Shown here one piece after another: positions 6,370 through 7,864 of a DNA stretch of 7,864 bases (the first letter of the stretch is position 1; each line of letters opens with the position of its first letter). A model generated the notes under the pieces. That model saw nothing but the letters and a program-made list of their open reading frames with translations. It did not search any database and was not told the origin of the DNA. Position numbers and translations under genes: made by a program. Where the stretch lies: positions 1-7,864 of the forward strand of contig CAIYZZ010000419.1 in assembly GCA_903930805.1 (NCBI GenBank), read 5' to 3'. The DNA comes from an uncultured Rhodocyclaceae bacterium. GTDB taxonomy: Bacteria; Pseudomonadota; Gammaproteobacteria; Burkholderiales; Rhodocyclaceae.

Positions 6370-7863
6370 CTAAACGGCCTCAAAGTGCTCCAGTACCAGT
6401 TGTACTTTCGCTTCGCCTTGCCATTCATTGATATCGAGGCGGAAGGCGGCGTGGATGCGGGCAGGGGCGCTGTCGGGATGGTTGAAGTGGATGGCCTCCA
6501 GGCGTGCATTGCCTTTTTTGAGCGTCAGCTTGAGGTGCTTCTCTTTCAGCAGGCGCTGCTGGATAACGTCGAACTGATCGGCAAACACTGGCGCAGCGAA
6601 GCCTTGGCCCCAGACCGCGTCTTGTAGCAGACGTGCCGGCGTCAGGCTGTAGTAGCCGGCTTCGAGGGAGCCGTCGGTCTCGAGGGTGCGGGTGAGCGCT
6701 GCGGGTGTGAGCATGGCGCTGGCAATTTCTTCAAAGGATGTTTCAAAGGTCGGCAGGTCAGCTTCCATCAGTGTCAGGCCGGCGGCGGCGGCGTGGCCAC
6801 CGAAGCGTTTGAGCAGACCGGGGTGGCGTTTTGACACGAGGTCGAGCGCATCGCGCAAGTGCAGCCCTGGGATCGAACGGCCGGAGGCCTTGAGTTCGCC
6901 ATCCGCGCCGCGCGCGAAGACGAAGGTGGGGCGGTGCAATTTTTCCTTGACGCGACCGGCAAGGATGCCGATGACGCCCTGGTGCCAGTCGGGGTCAAAC
7001 AGCGTCAGGCTGGCACGCCCACCAGCGTCGATGTTATCGAGTTGGATGATCGCCGCCGCCTGCATGTCGGCCTCGATGGCACGGCGCTCATGATTGATGG
7101 TGTCGAGTTCTTGCGCGATGTTGAGGGCGCGGGCCATGTTGTCAGTGGTGAGACACTCGATGCCCAAGCTCATATCGGCAAGCCGGCCTGCCGCGTTGAG
7201 GCGTGGTCCGACGGCGAAGCCGAGATCGAAGGTACTGGCGCGTACCGGCTCACGTCCGGCGATCTGCAGCAGGGCGGCGATGCCGGGTTGCAGTTTGCGC
7301 TGGCGCATGCGCGCCAGACCCTGCGTGACGAGGATGCGGTTGTTTTGATCGAGTGCTACGACGTCGGCAACCGTCCCGAGCGCAACGAGGTCGAGCAGGG
7401 TGGCAAGGTTGGGTTCTGCTTGTTTGGCAAATGCGCCGCGTTTTCTCAACTCTGCCCGTAACGCAAGCATGACGTAGAACATCACGCCGACGCCGGCGAT
7501 GCTCTTGCTCGGAAAACGACAGCCAGGCTGGTTGGGATTGACGATGGCATCTGCTGCCGGGAGTTCATCGCCGGGCAGGTGGTGGTCGGTGACAATCACC
7601 GTCATGCCCAGGCGCTTGGCTTCCGCCACCCCCGCGACGCTGGCGATGCCATTGTCGACTGTGATAAGTACATCGGGATGCATGGCGGCAGCCAGTTGTG
7701 CCACTTCGGGTGAAAGACCGTAGCCTGTTTCGAAGCGGTTGGGCACCAGGTAGTCGACCGTCGCGCCCATGGCGCGCAAGGCGCGCAGGCCGACGGCACA
7801 GGCGGTGGCGCCGTCGCAGTCGTAGTCGGCGACGATGAGTATTTTATTTTGCGCAGCAATAGC
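6370..7863 (-). CDS. recJ: Single-stranded-DNA-specific exonuclease RecJ, N-terminal part cut by window edge
   Basis: RecJ is a 5'-to-3' exonuclease acting on single-stranded DNA in RecF-pathway recombination, mismatch repair and base-excision repair; it acts in the cytoplasm. 497 residues are visible up to the stop at 6370. The frame is open to the right edge, where KILIVADYDCDGATA carries phosphoesterase motif I (DxDxDG). VLITVDNGIAS and VIVTDHHLPGDELP (the DHH motif) follow. Next come VALGTVADVVALDQNNR, then VGPRLNAAGRLADM. The DHHA1 domain has GGHAAAAGLTL, and the C-terminal OB-like domain ends in EHFEAV. All catalytic aspartate and histidine motifs within view are intact. By comparison with RecJ proteins of about 565 residues, roughly the first 70 residues lie outside the window. 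The true start is not in this sequence; an internal TTG at 7779 is not the start. It is convergent with the barrel/FecR operon. Confidence 0.97.
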   Translation of the reverse strand, partial: AIAAQNKILIVADYDCDGATACAVGLRALRAMGATVDYLVPNRFETGYGLSPEVAQLAAAMHPDVLITVDNGIASVAGVAEAKRLGMTVIVTDHHLPGDELPAADAIVNPNQPGCRFPSKSIAGVGVMFYVMLALRAELRKRGAFAKQAEPNLATLLDLVALGTVADVVALDQNNRILVTQGLARMRQRKLQPGIAALLQIAGREPVRASTFDLGFAVGPRLNAAGRLADMSLGIECLTTDNMARALNIAQELDTINHERRAIEADMQAAAIIQLDNIDAGGRASLTLFDPDWHQGVIGILAGRVKEKLHRPTFVFARGADGELKASGRSIPGLHLRDALDLVSKRHPGLLKRFGGHAAAAGLTLMEADLPTFETSFEEIASAMLTPAALTRTLETDGSLEAGYYSLTPARLLQDAVWGQGFAAPVFADQFDVIQQRLLKEKHLKLTLKKGNARLEAIHFNHPDSAPARIHAAFRLDINEWQGEAKVQLVLEHFEAV

Positions 7864-7864
7864 A

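Noticed and set aside
6859..7461. Plus-strand frame of 200 codons opposite recJ
   Set aside because: It is an antisense shadow of recJ, which has all its motifs on the minus strand.
1..7864. CRISPR array, insertion sequence or toxin-antitoxin locus
   Set aside because: I see no regularly spaced repeats, transposase motifs, flanking inverted repeats or paired small genes.

Overview
The window looks like chromosomal DNA of a Gram-negative bacterium, most likely a betaproteobacterium (a Rhodocyclales-like genome is my guess from general protein flavour, not from a search). It is GC-rich, and it encodes periplasmic and outer-membrane proteins with ordinary signal peptides. Five protein genes of clear or fair identity, one tRNA and two strong rho-independent terminators account for most of it. 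The two outermost genes are cut by the window edges.

Layout. Positions 1-1941 (minus strand) hold a sensory pair: a PhnD-type periplasmic binding protein (1090-1941), followed one base later by a membrane histidine kinase (1-1088), which runs off the window just after its H-box domain. No ABC permease or ATPase gene separates them, so the binding protein probably works as a ligand receptor for the kinase. Positions 1942-2487 contain no convincing gene. A small cysteine-cluster protein of the YkgJ type lies at 2488-3048 (minus). A tRNA-Val (GAC) follows at 3309-3385 (plus), with its own promoter candidate and terminator.

After an AT-rich leader with a perfect 17-base palindrome comes a two-gene plus-strand operon (3668-6277). 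The first gene encodes a TPR plus outer-membrane beta-barrel protein that resembles the Slam/DUF560 (type XI secretion) layout. The second encodes a secreted FecR-domain protein with a glycine-rich linker and a C-terminal beta-sandwich-like domain. A strong terminator at 6333-6361 closes the operon. Convergent to it on the minus strand is recJ (6370 to the right edge), missing its N-terminal part.

How the genes may work together. The most interesting unit is the barrel/FecR pair. Both proteins carry Sec signal peptides, they are separated by 21 bases and they share one terminator. A working model is that the barrel exports or displays the FecR protein at the cell surface. Both genes carry G homopolymers of 6-9 bases that could allow slippage. 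The second notable unit is the binding protein/kinase pair, whose receptor has a single cysteine in its predicted ligand loop. Both functional models are inferences from sequence reading alone.
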